Below the pieces are notes generated by a model. The model ran no database searches. It saw only the letters and a program-made list of their open reading frames with translations, and had not been told where the DNA came from. Source: an uncultured Dehalococcoidia bacterium (GTDB lineage Bacteria; Chloroflexota; Dehalococcoidia; Lucifugimonadales; UBA3495). Taken from it: DNA of 64,000 nt. The translations under genes and the position numbers were made by a program. The stretch covers positions 3,158,956 to 3,222,955 of the forward strand of contig OY282494.1 of assembly GCA_958296385.1 (NCBI GenBank). The letters run 5' to 3'. Shown piece by piece: positions 1 through 9,044 of this stretch (position 1 is the stretch's first letter; each line of letters opens with the position of its first letter).

Positions 1-2
1 AC

Positions 3-113
3 CTGGCTGCAACCCGCGCCAAACACTATCTCGCCATCCACTGGGCTCGCAAGCAATCCCCCATAACACGCGCCATATCCGACCGTGGCATCCGCAAATT
101 TAACCCCCAATAG
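3..113 (+). CDS. C-terminal end of an unidentified protein, cut by the left edge
   Basis: Frame 3 is open from the window edge to a TAG at 111-113 and reads as a basic, protein-like tail of 36 residues containing RAKHYLAIHWARKQS and RGIRKFNPQ. The other two forward frames stop early or look unnatural. No domain can be recognised in so short a fragment, so no function is given. It is followed by the convergent HEPN-like gene. Confidence 0.4.
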   Translation: MAATRAKHYLAIHWARKQSPITRAISDRGIRKFNPQ

Positions 114-157
114 CCCCACACCGCGCCGGCCACCCCCCACAACCCCGTTGCGCTATA

Positions 158-607
158 CTATTCCACCACCTCCAGCCAGGCGTAGGCATTTGCCGGCAAC
201 CGCTGCGCCGGTGGCAGCAAGCCGTTCAGCTCCCCAAACAACCGCCCGCTGTGACGGCAAGCGCGTACAAAGTGCTGCTGTGGCAAGTCCAGATTGTGCT
301 GGAAACTGTGCAGCTGCGCCAGATGCCCCCAGGCCAATCGCAAATCCCGCTGCGGATAACGCCGGTGCAGACGATACCGCAAATAGTGGTGCCGCTCGGT
401 TGACGCGCCCAGCTGAGTATGGTCGTCAAGCAGCATCAGCGCCGACACCATATCAATGCCGGCGCTCCATACCAGCATTCCCACGTCGGCCAACTCGAGA
501 AAAGCGTCATCGTACTGCCGAACAGCCGCCTGGCCGTACCAGTCAGCGGCGTTATCCAGGCGACGCCGGGCGGCTTGCAGATAATCCTGTGGCACGCGGT
601 CAGCCAT
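158..607 (-). CDS. HEPN/PaREP1-like hypothetical protein
   Basis: 149 residues, largely alpha-helical by composition. A long helical N-terminus (LQAARRRLDNAADWYGQAA) leads to a histidine-rich segment containing LAQLHSFQHNLDL. This general look, a helical bundle with a late LH.x.Q/NF..N segment, resembles PaREP1-type HEPN proteins, a superfamily of small helical proteins often found in toxin or nucleotide-binding roles. There is no clear catalytic Rx4-6H motif. It overlaps the upstream 115-residue gene by 8 bp, so the two are probably translated together. The family call is tentative. Confidence 0.5.
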   Translation of the reverse strand: MADRVPQDYLQAARRRLDNAADWYGQAAVRQYDDAFLELADVGMLVWSAGIDMVSALMLLDDHTQLGASTERHHYLRYRLHRRYPQRDLRLAWGHLAQLHSFQHNLDLPQQHFVRACRHSGRLFGELNGLLPPAQRLPANAYAWLEVVE

Positions 608-947
608 TGCCGGCTCTCAATATCCTGACCAAGTCATCCGCTACTTCCCCAAAATGCGTCTTCCAATCCCACTCCGGCCCTTCCCAAAAGCTGAACCGGC
701 GCGGGTCCAGGCTATCCTCGTAGTAGGACAGCAGCGATTCGTAGCCCGCCTCTATGCCCCAGCGCTCCCACTCCACCGCCAGCCGCTTTGCGGCGGCAGC
801 GGGTTCCTCTCCCGGCGCCAGCTCGGCCAATACTTTATCGACCGCCGCCAGCAACAGCGCCGGCGACTCGGAACCAAGCGACCATCGCGCTTCTTTCAGC
901 AATTCACTCGCCGTAGCCGTTTCGGATTTTGAGGCTATTGACGCCAT
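600..947 (-). CDS. Hypothetical protein, partner of the HEPN-like gene
   Basis: 115 residues, acidic, with no membrane segment. The N-terminal half is helical (ASELLKEARWSL, LLAAVDKVLAELAPG). The C-terminal half is rich in aromatic residues (YESLLSYYEDSLDPRRF, WEGPEWDWKTHFGEVADDL). I do not recognise the family. The short overlap with the downstream HEPN-like gene suggests a two-gene unit, a layout common in toxin-antitoxin pairs, but no antitoxin signature is visible. It is divergent from the MmeI-like gene, with about 100 bp between them for both promoters. Confidence 0.55.
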   Translation of the reverse strand: MASIASKSETATASELLKEARWSLGSESPALLLAAVDKVLAELAPGEEPAAAAKRLAVEWERWGIEAGYESLLSYYEDSLDPRRFSFWEGPEWDWKTHFGEVADDLVRILRAGNG

Positions 948-1044
948 AACCGTACCTCGTTCAGCAATAATCGCCTTACAATGATAGCATGGCCCCGGGG
1001 TAGCATAGCCCCCGGCTTCGCATCATTCGGCTTGGAGCGTCATT

Positions 1045-3744
1045 ATGTCCCCCCAGCAGTTCATCGCCAAGTGGCACGACATCGCCTTTGGTGAGAAGCA
1101 GGCGTCGCAGGAAATGTTCCTTGACCTTTGCGCCCTGGTTGGCCACCCCAGCCCGGTAGCCTATGGCAATCGCGACGTTTTTACCTTTGAGAAGTGGGTG
1201 CCCGGTGGTTTTGCCGATGCCTATCTGGAGGAGCGTTTCGGCTGGGAGTTCAAGGGCGGCGATGACCAGTTGGCCGATGCTTTTAATCAGCTGCTGCGCT
1301 ACCAGGTTTATCTGAAAACGCCGCCCCTGCTGGTCGTGTCCTCTTTTCGCACCATACTCGTACGCACCAACTTTCCGGGAATGGAAACCGTCCTCCACGA
1401 AATCCCCATCACCCGGCTGGACGAACCCGCCTATCTGGAACTCCTCAAAAACGCTTTCTTTAATCCCGACGCTCTGCGGCCGGGGCGGTCGGTGGAGCAG
1501 GTTACCGAGGAAACGGCCAATCTGTTCCGCGACATCGTAACCGATATGGAGCAGCATACCGATGACCCGGAGCGGCTGGCCCGCTATCTCAACCAGATTG
1601 TGTTCTGCCTCTACGCCGAGGATGCCGGGCTGCTGCCTGCTGGCCTGTTCACCCGCATTGTCCACCAGCGCTACCGCAGCCCCGGCTTGTTCAATCAGGC
1701 CGTCGCCGGACTGTTCGCGCAGATGGCCTCCGGCGGTCTGTTCGGCGCCGACGAGATTTCCCATTTCAACGGCGATTTGTTCAACCAGGCCGATACCGTC
1801 GAGCTGAGCGCCGTCGCCCTGCAACGCCTGGGCGAGGCCACCGGCAAGAACTGGCGCGACATTGAGCCGTCCATCTTTGGCACCCTCTTTGAGCGCGCCC
1901 TGGACGCCTCCAAGCGTTCCCAGCTGGGCGCGCACTACACCGGCGCCGACGACATTATGCTGGTGATTGACCCCGTGGTGCTGGAACCCCTGCGCCGCGA
2001 ATGGGAAACCGTTAAGCAGGAAGTGAGCGAGTTGCAAGCCGATGATAATACCGACGCTGCCCGCGCCCATCTGCTGGCCTTCCAGCAACGGCTGGCCGGC
2101 GCAACCGTCCTGGACCCGGCCTGCGGCAGCGGCAATTTCCTCTACCTGGCCCTGCGCTCCCTGCTGGATTTGGAAAAGCAGGTCATCGACTTCGCCGCCG
2201 CCCGGGGCTGGCACGGCCTGACGCCAACGGTCAAGCCCGACCGGATGCTGGGCATCGAAATCAACCCCTACGCCGCCGAACTCACCCGCACCGCCCTCTG
2301 GATTGGCTACATCCAGTGGCACCAGGCCAACGGCTTCCCCTACACCCACACCCCCATCCTAACCCCGCTGCACACCATCCGCCAGATGGACGCCATCCTT
2401 GATACGACCGACAAGGACAACCCGGCAGAACCGGAGTGGCCACCCGCCGAGTTCATCATCGGCAACCCGCCATTCCTCGGACGACGCAGTTGGAATCGCA
2501 ACTTTGAGCGAAAATACACGCTGGCCGTCGATAGCGTCTATAAAAGTACAATAGCGAAGTCATCAGACTTGTGCTGTTATTGGTTCGAAAAAGCGCGCCG
2601 TCAAATCGCTGCCGGCATAGCCAATAGGGCCGGATTACTGGCGACGCAGAATATTCGGGCGATTTATAGTCGGGGTGTACTGGAAAACATCAACGAATCC
2701 GGCGGCATATTTATGGCGTATCCTGACCGGGATTGGCTGCTTGATGGCGCAAATGTACACGTCGCAATCATCGGCTTTGACGACGGTTCAGAGACCAACA
2801 AGATGATTGACGGCCAACCCGTTGGCAGTATCAATGGTAATCTTACCGCCGGCGTCGATGTCACTACTGCCAAAAGACTGCCCGAGAATGCCGGCATCGC
2901 ATTCAGAGGGCCGCGTACCGCGCCATTTGATATTCCCGGCGATTTGGCGGCGGCTATGTTAGCAGATATTGGGAATCCGAATCAGCGGCCCAACTCCGAT
3001 GTAATAATGCCAGTCAGGAACGGGCAGGATCTACAGGCACGCGCTCGTGGCCATTACACCATCAACTTTGCCGATATGCCACTGGCAGAGGCATCAGCGT
3101 ATGCCGCTCCGTTTGAGCACGCCAGGCAATCTATGATTGCACCGGGCAGTGATTTGACCGGAAACTACTGGCAATATCGCCAATCTGCCCCGAACATGAC
3201 GGCAGCACTGTCGGGATTGCCGCGATTTATCGGACACTCGGTTACTGCCAAGCACCTAACCTTTACGTGGATTGATGCTGGAACAATCTGCAATAGCGCT
3301 ACCAACGTATTTGCGTGCGACGACGATTATTCTTTCGGTGTATTACATAGCCGAGTTCATGAAATTTGGGCCAAAGCTTTGGGAACGCAACTCGAATCAC
3401 GACCCCGCTACACCCCCACCACCTGTTTTGAAACATTCCCGTTCCCCCAGCCCACCGACGCACAACGCGCGGCCATCGCCAAAGCCGCCGCCGAGTTGAA
3501 CCGACTGCGGGAGAACTGGCTCAACCCCACCAACGCCGACGGCAACCCGTCCCTTACCCCCGCCCAAATGTCCCAACGCACCCTAACCAACCTCTACAAC
3601 CAGCCCCCCACCTGGCTAACCAACGCCCACCACACCCTTGATGCCGCAGTATCCGACGCCTACGGCTGGCCGCCTGGTCTGTCCGATGCGGAGCTGCTGG
3701 AACGACTACTGGCGCTAAACCTGGCGCGGGCAGGCGCTATATGA
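1045..3744 (+). CDS. Single-chain type IIL (MmeI-like) restriction-modification enzyme
   Basis: 899 residues, the usual size for MmeI-type enzymes, which cut DNA and methylate adenine from one polypeptide. The N-terminal nuclease motif is visible as D58-x9-E68-F-K70, the spacing reported for MmeI. A helical connector follows. The gamma-class methyltransferase core has motif I DPACGSGNF from residue 357, GIEINPYAAEL shortly after, and motif IV GNPPF at 473-477. The remaining 400 residues should hold the target-recognition domain and C-terminal helices. The ATG at 1045 has GGAG seven bases upstream. With one subunit, a change in the recognition domain would alter cutting and protection together. 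The DUF2806 gene follows 41 bp downstream. Confidence 0.9.
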   Translation: MSPQQFIAKWHDIAFGEKQASQEMFLDLCALVGHPSPVAYGNRDVFTFEKWVPGGFADAYLEERFGWEFKGGDDQLADAFNQLLRYQVYLKTPPLLVVSSFRTILVRTNFPGMETVLHEIPITRLDEPAYLELLKNAFFNPDALRPGRSVEQVTEETANLFRDIVTDMEQHTDDPERLARYLNQIVFCLYAEDAGLLPAGLFTRIVHQRYRSPGLFNQAVAGLFAQMASGGLFGADEISHFNGDLFNQADTVELSAVALQRLGEATGKNWRDIEPSIFGTLFERALDASKRSQLGAHYTGADDIMLVIDPVVLEPLRREWETVKQEVSELQADDNTDAARAHLLAFQQRLAGATVLDPACGSGNFLYLALRSLLDLEKQVIDFAAARGWHGLTPTVKPDRMLGIEINPYAAELTRTALWIGYIQWHQANGFPYTHTPILTPLHTIRQMDAILDTTDKDNPAEPEWPPAEFIIGNPPFLGRRSWNRNFERKYTLAVDSVYKSTIAKSSDLCCYWFEKARRQIAAGIANRAGLLATQNIRAIYSRGVLENINESGGIFMAYPDRDWLLDGANVHVAIIGFDDGSETNKMIDGQPVGSINGNLTAGVDVTTAKRLPENAGIAFRGPRTAPFDIPGDLAAAMLADIGNPNQRPNSDVIMPVRNGQDLQARARGHYTINFADMPLAEASAYAAPFEHARQSMIAPGSDLTGNYWQYRQSAPNMTAALSGLPRFIGHSVTAKHLTFTWIDAGTICNSATNVFACDDDYSFGVLHSRVHEIWAKALGTQLESRPRYTPTTCFETFPFPQPTDAQRAAIAKAAAELNRLRENWLNPTNADGNPSLTPAQMSQRTLTNLYNQPPTWLTNAHHTLDAAVSDAYGWPPGLSDAELLERLLALNLARAGAI

Positions 3745-3785
3745 TAGATTGTAAATACAGCTTCTCTCATTGACGGTGATTCATC

Positions 3786-4655
3786 ATGTCATTAGTTAAC
3801 ATCGGAGACCTCGTTGCGCCCGCAAGCACCCTGGTTACGAAGATTTCTAACGCTCTCGGCAGGCATTTTGATCCGAGGCAAGAGATTCGTATGGCCCAGG
3901 CCAGGTCTGAAGCAGATCGCATTCTCAGGGTCTCTGCCGAGGAGACGGACATTATAATTGCTGCTCTCCGAGAAAGGGCTGCGGATCGCTTTCTCAACGA
4001 GGAGATAACCAATCAGGCAAACATTGAGAGCATAACTGAAAAGGCTATACATCGCCTTACTGATAATGCCACTCCTGAGGGTATTGAGGATGACTGGCTC
4101 AGGAATTTTTTTGACAAGTGCCGCATAATATCGGATGCAGATATGCAGCAGGTCTGGGCCGGCATTTTAGCCGGCGAAGCGAATAACCCCGGTTCATTCT
4201 CACGAAGAACGGTCAACTTGATGGCGGATTTTGATAAAGATGCTGCTGAGCTGTTCAGTAACCTTTGCAGTTTCGTATGGTCAATAGACGAAGTTGCACG
4301 CTTACTTGTATATGATACAGGGCATGATATTTATAATAAATGTGAAATTGGTCTTGCCACAATTTCTCATCTAGAATCTCTTGGAGTAATTCGGTATCAT
4401 GAGCCCGGCTATGTTAAGGTGACTGATCTTCCCAAAATAGCACAAACTGCTTACCAGGATAACTTGGTAACATTGACATTCCCAAAAGATGATGGAAATG
4501 ATTTAAATATAGGCCATGTCATATTCACATTTGCGGGTCTCCAGCTATCCACAATTTGCGAACCTACGCCGGTCGAGGGATTCTTTGAATACGTTTATGA
4601 CCGATGGGCAGGTGAATCGCTAGTACCACCGCGAAATAGCCAGCAGGATGCTTGA
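3786..4655 (+). CDS. DUF2806 domain protein
   Basis: 289 residues, cytoplasmic, no signal peptide. The centre carries the recognisable DUF2806 pattern: WLRNFFDKCRIISDADMQQ, then VWAGILAGE and GSFSRRTVNLM, then a run on AELFSNLC. The function of the family is unknown. Base composition is noticeably more AT-rich than the neighbours, especially near 4300-4530, and codon use differs, which suggests later acquisition. It lies 41 bp after the restriction-modification gene on the same strand, so it may belong to that cassette as an accessory factor. That link is only positional. Confidence 0.75.
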   Translation: MSLVNIGDLVAPASTLVTKISNALGRHFDPRQEIRMAQARSEADRILRVSAEETDIIIAALRERAADRFLNEEITNQANIESITEKAIHRLTDNATPEGIEDDWLRNFFDKCRIISDADMQQVWAGILAGEANNPGSFSRRTVNLMADFDKDAAELFSNLCSFVWSIDEVARLLVYDTGHDIYNKCEIGLATISHLESLGVIRYHEPGYVKVTDLPKIAQTAYQDNLVTLTFPKDDGNDLNIGHVIFTFAGLQLSTICEPTPVEGFFEYVYDRWAGESLVPPRNSQQDA

Positions 4656-4893
4656 CTCGACGGGCAACACTGTCACTATCAACGCATACCGTGGCGGTTA
4701 GCAAGTTTGCCGGCCAAGGCAAAAGCAAAAGCGCGGCTATGTCCAGCGTCCACCCCTCAAGCAGGACAACGTTCTCTGGCCACTCCGCGCTCGCTATAAT
4801 AACGTAATCGCTGCGGCGGTAAAATGTCAACGCCTTTGGACAGCCGGCCGGCAAAACTGCCGCTATCGTTTGCACTATACTATAACCATCCAT
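4564..4893 (-). CDS. Doubtful hypothetical ORF
   Basis: An open frame of about 109 codons fills the gap between the DUF2806 gene and the Uma2 array, overlapping the DUF2806 3' end tail to tail. Its middle reads plausibly as protein (YVIIASAEWPENVVLLEGW, then a leucine-rich stretch). The end opposite the DUF2806 gene is poor. A GTG at 4920 is an alternative start. No family is recognised. It could equally be non-coding spacer. Confidence 0.25.
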   Translation of the reverse strand: MDGYSIVQTIAAVLPAGCPKALTFYRRSDYVIIASAEWPENVVLLEGWTLDIAALLLLPWPANLLTATVCVDSDSVARRVKHPAGYFAVVLAIHLPIGHKRIQRIPRPA

Positions 4894-4932
4894 CCCCAAA
4901 CCCAACCGTCCCCCGATCACTGAGGCCCGGCA

Positions 4933-5502
4933 ATGACCACCGCCAAAAAACTATTCACCGCCGATGACTTGCTGGCGATGCCGGATGATGGCAAGCGGTA
5001 CGAATTAATCCGGGGAGAGCTTATTGAAACGCCGCCAGCAAGCCACGAGCACGGCAGAGTCGCCGAGCGGTTCGGACGGCGCATCGGCAACTTTGCCGAG
5101 GAGCATGACTTGGGCCACGGCATCGCCGCCGAAACCGGAGTTCACATCGAGCGCAGCCCCGACACCGTGCGCGCGCCCGATTACGGGTTCATCTCTTACG
5201 AACGAAAGGCAGAACCGCCTCCGCGGCGCGGCTATGCCGAAGTCATTCCCGATTTAGTGCTGGAAGTAGTTTCACCCGACGACCGGCAGACCGAAATAGA
5301 CGCCAAAACGCAAATGTGGCTGGCCGCCGGCGTAAGGCTGGCGCTGGTAGCGTATCCTGAGTCGCAGGAAGTGTACGCCCATCACGACGATGGCACGGTG
5401 CAGCGTTACGGCGTTGGCGATACGGTAGCCGGCGACCCGGTGCTGCCCGGCTTCGCCTGCCCGGTGTCCGACATTTTCGCCTTTAGGCCGCGCCAGCGTT
5501 AG
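4933..5502 (+). CDS. Uma2 family putative endonuclease, tandem copy 1
   Basis: 189 residues. Uma2 (DUF820) proteins have a PD-(D/E)xK nuclease fold and are widespread in Chloroflexota and cyanobacteria with no settled role. The candidate acidic and basic residues are D83 in APDYGF, E111 in PDLVLEVVSP and K125 in DAKTQMW. The N-terminal MTTAKKLFTADDLLAMPDDG block is shared almost word for word with the next two genes, showing recent duplication. It ends 12 bp before copy 2, and the sequence around its TAG doubles as the ribosome-binding region of the next gene. Confidence 0.85.
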   Translation: MTTAKKLFTADDLLAMPDDGKRYELIRGELIETPPASHEHGRVAERFGRRIGNFAEEHDLGHGIAAETGVHIERSPDTVRAPDYGFISYERKAEPPPRRGYAEVIPDLVLEVVSPDDRQTEIDAKTQMWLAAGVRLALVAYPESQEVYAHHDDGTVQRYGVGDTVAGDPVLPGFACPVSDIFAFRPRQR

Positions 5503-5514
5503 AGGAGAACGGCA

Positions 5515-6075
5515 ATGACTACCGCCAAAAAGCTGCTTACCGCCGCTGACTTGCTGGCGATGCCGGACGATGGCAAGCGGTACGAACTAATCCGGGGAGA
5601 GCTTAGCGAAATGCCGTCGCCCAGCTTTATGCACATGGCCGTCACCGGCCGCATCGGATACCTCATCACGGATTTCGTTGTAGAACGCAACCTGGGGTTT
5701 ATTTACGGCCCGGAGGCGTCAGCCTACATCGCACGCGGGCCGGACACGGTGCGCGCCGCCGATTATGGCCTGATTGCCCGCGCCCGACTGCCCGAAGTTC
5801 TGCCGGAACGCGGCTACATTTTTGGAGCCGTTCCCGACTTGGTAGTAGAAGTGGTTTCGCCCGAACACCGGGCATCGGTAGTGAACGCCAAAACGCAAAT
5901 GTGGCTGGCGGCCGGCGTGCGGCTGGTATTGACCATATACATTGAAACCCACGAAATAGTCACGCACCGCAGCGACGGCGCTATACAGCGGTTCGGCATC
6001 GGCGATATGCTGACCTGCGAGCCGGTGCTGCCCGGCTTTGCCTGCCCGGTGGCCGACATTTTCGCCGTTGGATAG
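5515..6075 (+). CDS. Uma2 family putative endonuclease, tandem copy 2
   Basis: 186 residues, the same architecture as copy 1 with an identical start (MTTAKKLLTAADLLAMPDDG) and conserved VRAADYGL, PDLVVEVVSP and NAKTQMWLAAGVRL segments. The middle, residues 35-75, is the most divergent part and may face the substrate. The AGGAG at 5503-5507 sits 7 bp before the ATG. Its stop codon falls earlier than in copy 1: bases that are coding in copy 1 (CGCCAGCGTT) are spacer here. This fits duplication followed by 3' end drift. Confidence 0.85.
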   Translation: MTTAKKLLTAADLLAMPDDGKRYELIRGELSEMPSPSFMHMAVTGRIGYLITDFVVERNLGFIYGPEASAYIARGPDTVRAADYGLIARARLPEVLPERGYIFGAVPDLVVEVVSPEHRASVVNAKTQMWLAAGVRLVLTIYIETHEIVTHRSDGAIQRFGIGDMLTCEPVLPGFACPVADIFAVG

Positions 6076-6099
6076 CGCCAGCGTTGGAGGAGAACGGCA

Positions 6100-6651
6100 A
6101 TGACCACCGCCAAAAAGCTGCTTACCGCCGCTGATTTGCTGGCGATGCCGGATGACGGCAAGCGTCACGAGCTCGTTCGTGGCGAGTTGATAACGATGCC
6201 GCTCAATGACTTGCGTCACGGCATTGCCGCCGGTCGAATCCACTTGCGGTTTGGGAACTTTATCTGTGGCAACGACCTCGGCTTTGGCGTAGGCGGTTGC
6301 GGCTTTTGGCTGGAACAGGAACCAGATACCGTGCTCGCCCCGGATTACGCTTTCATTTCACACGCTCGCTGGGGCTACCGCCCGGTAGCCCATGACTACC
6401 CTAAAATAATGCCAGATCTGATAATTGAAGTCGTATCCGGCTTTGATATACCAGAATATATCGACGCCAAAACGCAAATGTGGCTGGCGGCCGGCGTGCG
6501 GTTGGTCTGGGTAGTCTATCCCGGTACGCAGGAAGTTCACGCCCACCACGACGACGGCACGGTGCAGCGGTTCGGCGTAGGTGATACTCTTACCGGCGAC
6601 CCGGTACTGCCCGGTTTTGCCTGTCCCGTTGTTGATATTTTCACCTACTAA
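6100..6651 (+). CDS. Uma2 family putative endonuclease, tandem copy 3
   Basis: 183 residues, again with the MTTAKKLLTAADLLAMPDDG start. The conserved C-terminal half has DAKTQMWLAAGVRLVWVVY and ends in VLPGFACPVVDIF. The candidate active-site segments are APDYAFIS and PDLIIEVVSG, so the proline usually after EVxS is missing here. The AGGAG 8 bp upstream belongs to the repeated spacer GTTGGAGGAGAACGGCA. The three genes are probably one transcript. Different middle regions on a constant frame suggest different targets or partners. Confidence 0.85.
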   Translation: MTTAKKLLTAADLLAMPDDGKRHELVRGELITMPLNDLRHGIAAGRIHLRFGNFICGNDLGFGVGGCGFWLEQEPDTVLAPDYAFISHARWGYRPVAHDYPKIMPDLIIEVVSGFDIPEYIDAKTQMWLAAGVRLVWVVYPGTQEVHAHHDDGTVQRFGVGDTLTGDPVLPGFACPVVDIFTY

Positions 6652-6698
6652 CCTTGCCCCATTACTGACCTTGCCCAATCACCATCAGGAGTTGCCCC

Positions 6699-8375
6699 GT
6701 GGTTCTCTCTAACGACAACGATGCCATCTCACAGCGCACCGATGCCTGGCGGCAGCGGGCTGATGCGGCGCCCCGGCGCAAGGCGTCTTACAAGACGCTG
6801 AGCCAGCTGCCGGTTGCGCCGGTGTATGGGCCGGATGACTTGGCCGACGGCGACTATCTGCGGGATGTTGGCCTCCCTGGGGAGTATCCCTACCTGCGGG
6901 GCGTGCATCCGGCCGGCTATCGCTCCCGGTTGTGGACGATGCGGATGTTTGCCGGGTTTGGCGAACCGCGCGAGACTAACGAGCGGTTCCGCTTTCTGCT
7001 GGACCAGGGCGAAACCGGCCTCAGCGTCGCTTTCGATATGCCCACCCTGTACGGCTACGACCACGACGACGACCGGGCCCGGGGCGAGTTCGGCAAGTGC
7101 GGCGTGGCGGTGTCCTGTCTGGAGGATATGCAGACCGTCTTTGACGGCATCCCGCTGGACCAGGTTACTACTTCCATGACCATCAACAGTCCGGCGGCAA
7201 TTATCTGGGCAATGTACATCGCCGCCGCCGAACGACAGGGGGCGTCTATTGAGTCGCTGGGCGGCACTATTCAGAACGACATTCTGAAAGAATATATCGC
7301 TCAGAATGAATATATCTTTCCGCCGCACCCGTCCATGCGGCTGGTGGTGGACACTGTTGAGTTTGCCACCAATCGGATGCCGCGTTTCAACCCCATCAGC
7401 ATCAGCGGCTACCACATCCGCGAGGCGGGCAGCAACGCCGTGCAGGAGCTGGCCTTTACGCTGGCCGACGGGTTTGAGTACGTGCGGCATTGCGCGGAGC
7501 GGGGTCTGGCGATAGATGACTTCGCGCCGCGGCTCAGTTTCTTTTTCAACGTGCACAACGACTTTTTTGAGGAGATTGCCAAGTTCCGCTCGGCCCGCCG
7601 CATCTGGGCGCGGGAGATACGGGAGACCTTTGGGGCGGAAAGCGAACGCTCCGCCTGGATGCGGTTCCACGCGCAAACGTCGGGCGCGTCGCTGACGGCG
7701 CAGCAGCCGGACAACAACGTGGTGCGCGTTTCGCTGCAAGCGCTGGCCGCCGTGCTGGGCGGCTGCCAGTCGCTGCACACCAACAGCAAGGACGAGGCGT
7801 GGGCGCTGCCCTCCGCCGAAGCCGCTTTGCAGGCGCTGCGCACGCAGCAGATTATCGCCCACGAAACCGGCGTAACCGACACCGTTGACCCCCTGGGCGG
7901 CAGCTACTACGTTGAAACGCTGACCAATCAGGTTGAGGCCGCCGCTTACGATTACTTCCAGCAGATTGACCGGCAGGGCGGCGTGATTCCGGCCCTGGAG
8001 TCCGGTTTCTTTCAGCGCGAAATCGCCGATGCCGCCTACATCTATCAGCAAGAGGAGGACCGCAAAGAGCGCATCACCGTAGGCGTCAACGAGTACGTCA
8101 AGGATGACGAAAGCCTGTCCATCCCCATCCTGCGGGTGGACGAGGCCGGCGAGCAGCGCCACATCGCCCACCTGAACGACGTCCGCCGCCGCCGGGACAA
8201 CCGGGAGCTGGCAAATCGCCTGCGCGCCCTGGAAACCGCCGCCCGCCAAAACGGCAGCAGCGCCAACCTGATGTACCCTCTCATCGAAGCCGTCAAAGCC
8301 GAAGCTACCCTGGGCGAAATGATGGGAGTATTCCGACAAGTGTTCGGCGAATATCAACCCACCTGGGGATTTTAA
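6699..8375 (+). CDS. Methylmalonyl-CoA mutase large subunit (B12-dependent acyl-CoA mutase)
   Basis: 558 residues, the length of a catalytic TIM-barrel subunit without the cobalamin-binding domain, which must come from a separate small subunit not in this window. Family landmarks are [37 protein letters not shown] (His over the corrin), [12 protein letters not shown] and [10 protein letters not shown]. The reaction is rearrangement of a branched acyl-CoA, typically methylmalonyl-CoA to succinyl-CoA in propionate and odd-chain catabolism. The GTG start at 6699 follows CAGGAG by 7 bp. The segment normally written YPTMY reads HPAGY here, so the exact substrate is uncertain. It sits between unrelated Uma2 genes. 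Confidence 0.9.
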   Translation: MVLSNDNDAISQRTDAWRQRADAAPRRKASYKTLSQLPVAPVYGPDDLADGDYLRDVGLPGEYPYLRGVHPAGYRSRLWTMRMFAGFGEPRETNERFRFLLDQGETGLSVAFDMPTLYGYDHDDDRARGEFGKCGVAVSCLEDMQTVFDGIPLDQVTTSMTINSPAAIIWAMYIAAAERQGASIESLGGTIQNDILKEYIAQNEYIFPPHPSMRLVVDTVEFATNRMPRFNPISISGYHIREAGSNAVQELAFTLADGFEYVRHCAERGLAIDDFAPRLSFFFNVHNDFFEEIAKFRSARRIWAREIRETFGAESERSAWMRFHAQTSGASLTAQQPDNNVVRVSLQALAAVLGGCQSLHTNSKDEAWALPSAEAALQALRTQQIIAHETGVTDTVDPLGGSYYVETLTNQVEAAAYDYFQQIDRQGGVIPALESGFFQREIADAAYIYQQEEDRKERITVGVNEYVKDDESLSIPILRVDEAGEQRHIAHLNDVRRRRDNRELANRLRALETAARQNGSSANLMYPLIEAVKAEATLGEMMGVFRQVFGEYQPTWGF

Positions 8376-8407
8376 GTTATTTGCCCATCAAAACAAGGAA
8401 GTGCGGT

Positions 8408-8983
8408 ATGGTAACTGCAAAACCGAAAGGCAAACACACCTATGCCGACTACGCCGCCGCCCCCGATGGTGAGTGGTGGGAGTTGATTGACGGAGTGCTG
8501 TACAAGATGACGGCCGGAGCCAGCGCCAGGCATCAGGAAGTGTCTGAAAACTTGGGAGGACTGTTTAGTGACCATATCCGTCCGCGTCGGATGGGACGGA
8601 TTTACCGCCCCCGCTTTGACCTGATTTTGCCGGGAGAAACGGCGGTTGAACCGGACTTAATGTATATCAGCGCCAGCCGGCTGGACATCATCACGCAGCG
8701 CGGCTGCGAAGGGCCGCCGGATTTAGTGGTAGAAATCCTGTCGCCATCCAATCCGAGACACGATCTGGAAACCAAACGCGAACTGTACGCGCGGCACGGT
8801 ATTCCCGAATACTGGGTTCTGGATCCCTATCAAGAAACGGTGCGGGCCCTTACCGAGCCGGTCATTCGTAACGGCGCCGGCGAATACACGGCAGAGGCCC
8901 TCCATCGCCCCGGCGATATGATAGTCACCGCCTACATTCCCGGACTCACTATCGCAGTAGCCGATATTTTCGCCGACTTGTGA
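8408..8983 (+). CDS. Uma2 family putative endonuclease, divergent fourth copy
   Basis: About 191 residues from the ATG at 8408, preferred over the upstream TTG because AAGGAAG lies 7 bp before it. Recognisable Uma2 features are WWELIDGVLYKM, EPDLMYIS, PDLVVEILSPSN and KRELYARHGIPEYWVLDPY. The last of these matches the standard K-x3-Y-x4-GV/I-x-EYW form better than the tandem copies do. It is clearly not part of the recent triplication and represents a different Uma2 branch. It converges with the EF-G paralogue. Confidence 0.88.
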   Translation: MVTAKPKGKHTYADYAAAPDGEWWELIDGVLYKMTAGASARHQEVSENLGGLFSDHIRPRRMGRIYRPRFDLILPGETAVEPDLMYISASRLDIITQRGCEGPPDLVVEILSPSNPRHDLETKRELYARHGIPEYWVLDPYQETVRALTEPVIRNGAGEYTAEALHRPGDMIVTAYIPGLTIAVADIFADL

Positions 8984-8990
8984 TAGCGAC

Positions 8991-9019
8991 GCAGGGGCGA
9001 GATTGCATCCCGCCCCTGC
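8991..9019. terminator. Hairpin between convergent genes
   Basis: GCAGGGGCG at 8991-8999 pairs perfectly with CGCCCCTGC at 9011-9019 across an 11-base loop. It lies between the Uma2 gene and the oppositely oriented EF-G-like gene, where a shared two-way terminator is expected. No strong T-run follows. Confidence 0.5.
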
Positions 9020-9044
9020 CGTGTTGGTGCTGTCAACCTGCGAC

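Noticed and set aside
976..2349. 457-codon minus-strand frame opposite the MmeI-like gene
   Set aside because: No motifs, while the plus strand shows all expected catalytic residues.
4990..6600. Possible CRISPR-like array suggested by regular repeats
   Set aside because: The repeats are duplicated coding sequence of Uma2 genes, far longer than CRISPR repeats and without spacers.
6729..8357. 542-codon minus-strand open frame across the mutase gene
   Set aside because: It is the antisense shadow of a GC-rich gene; its translation is rich in valine, glycine and histidine with no domain, while the plus strand encodes a clear mutase.
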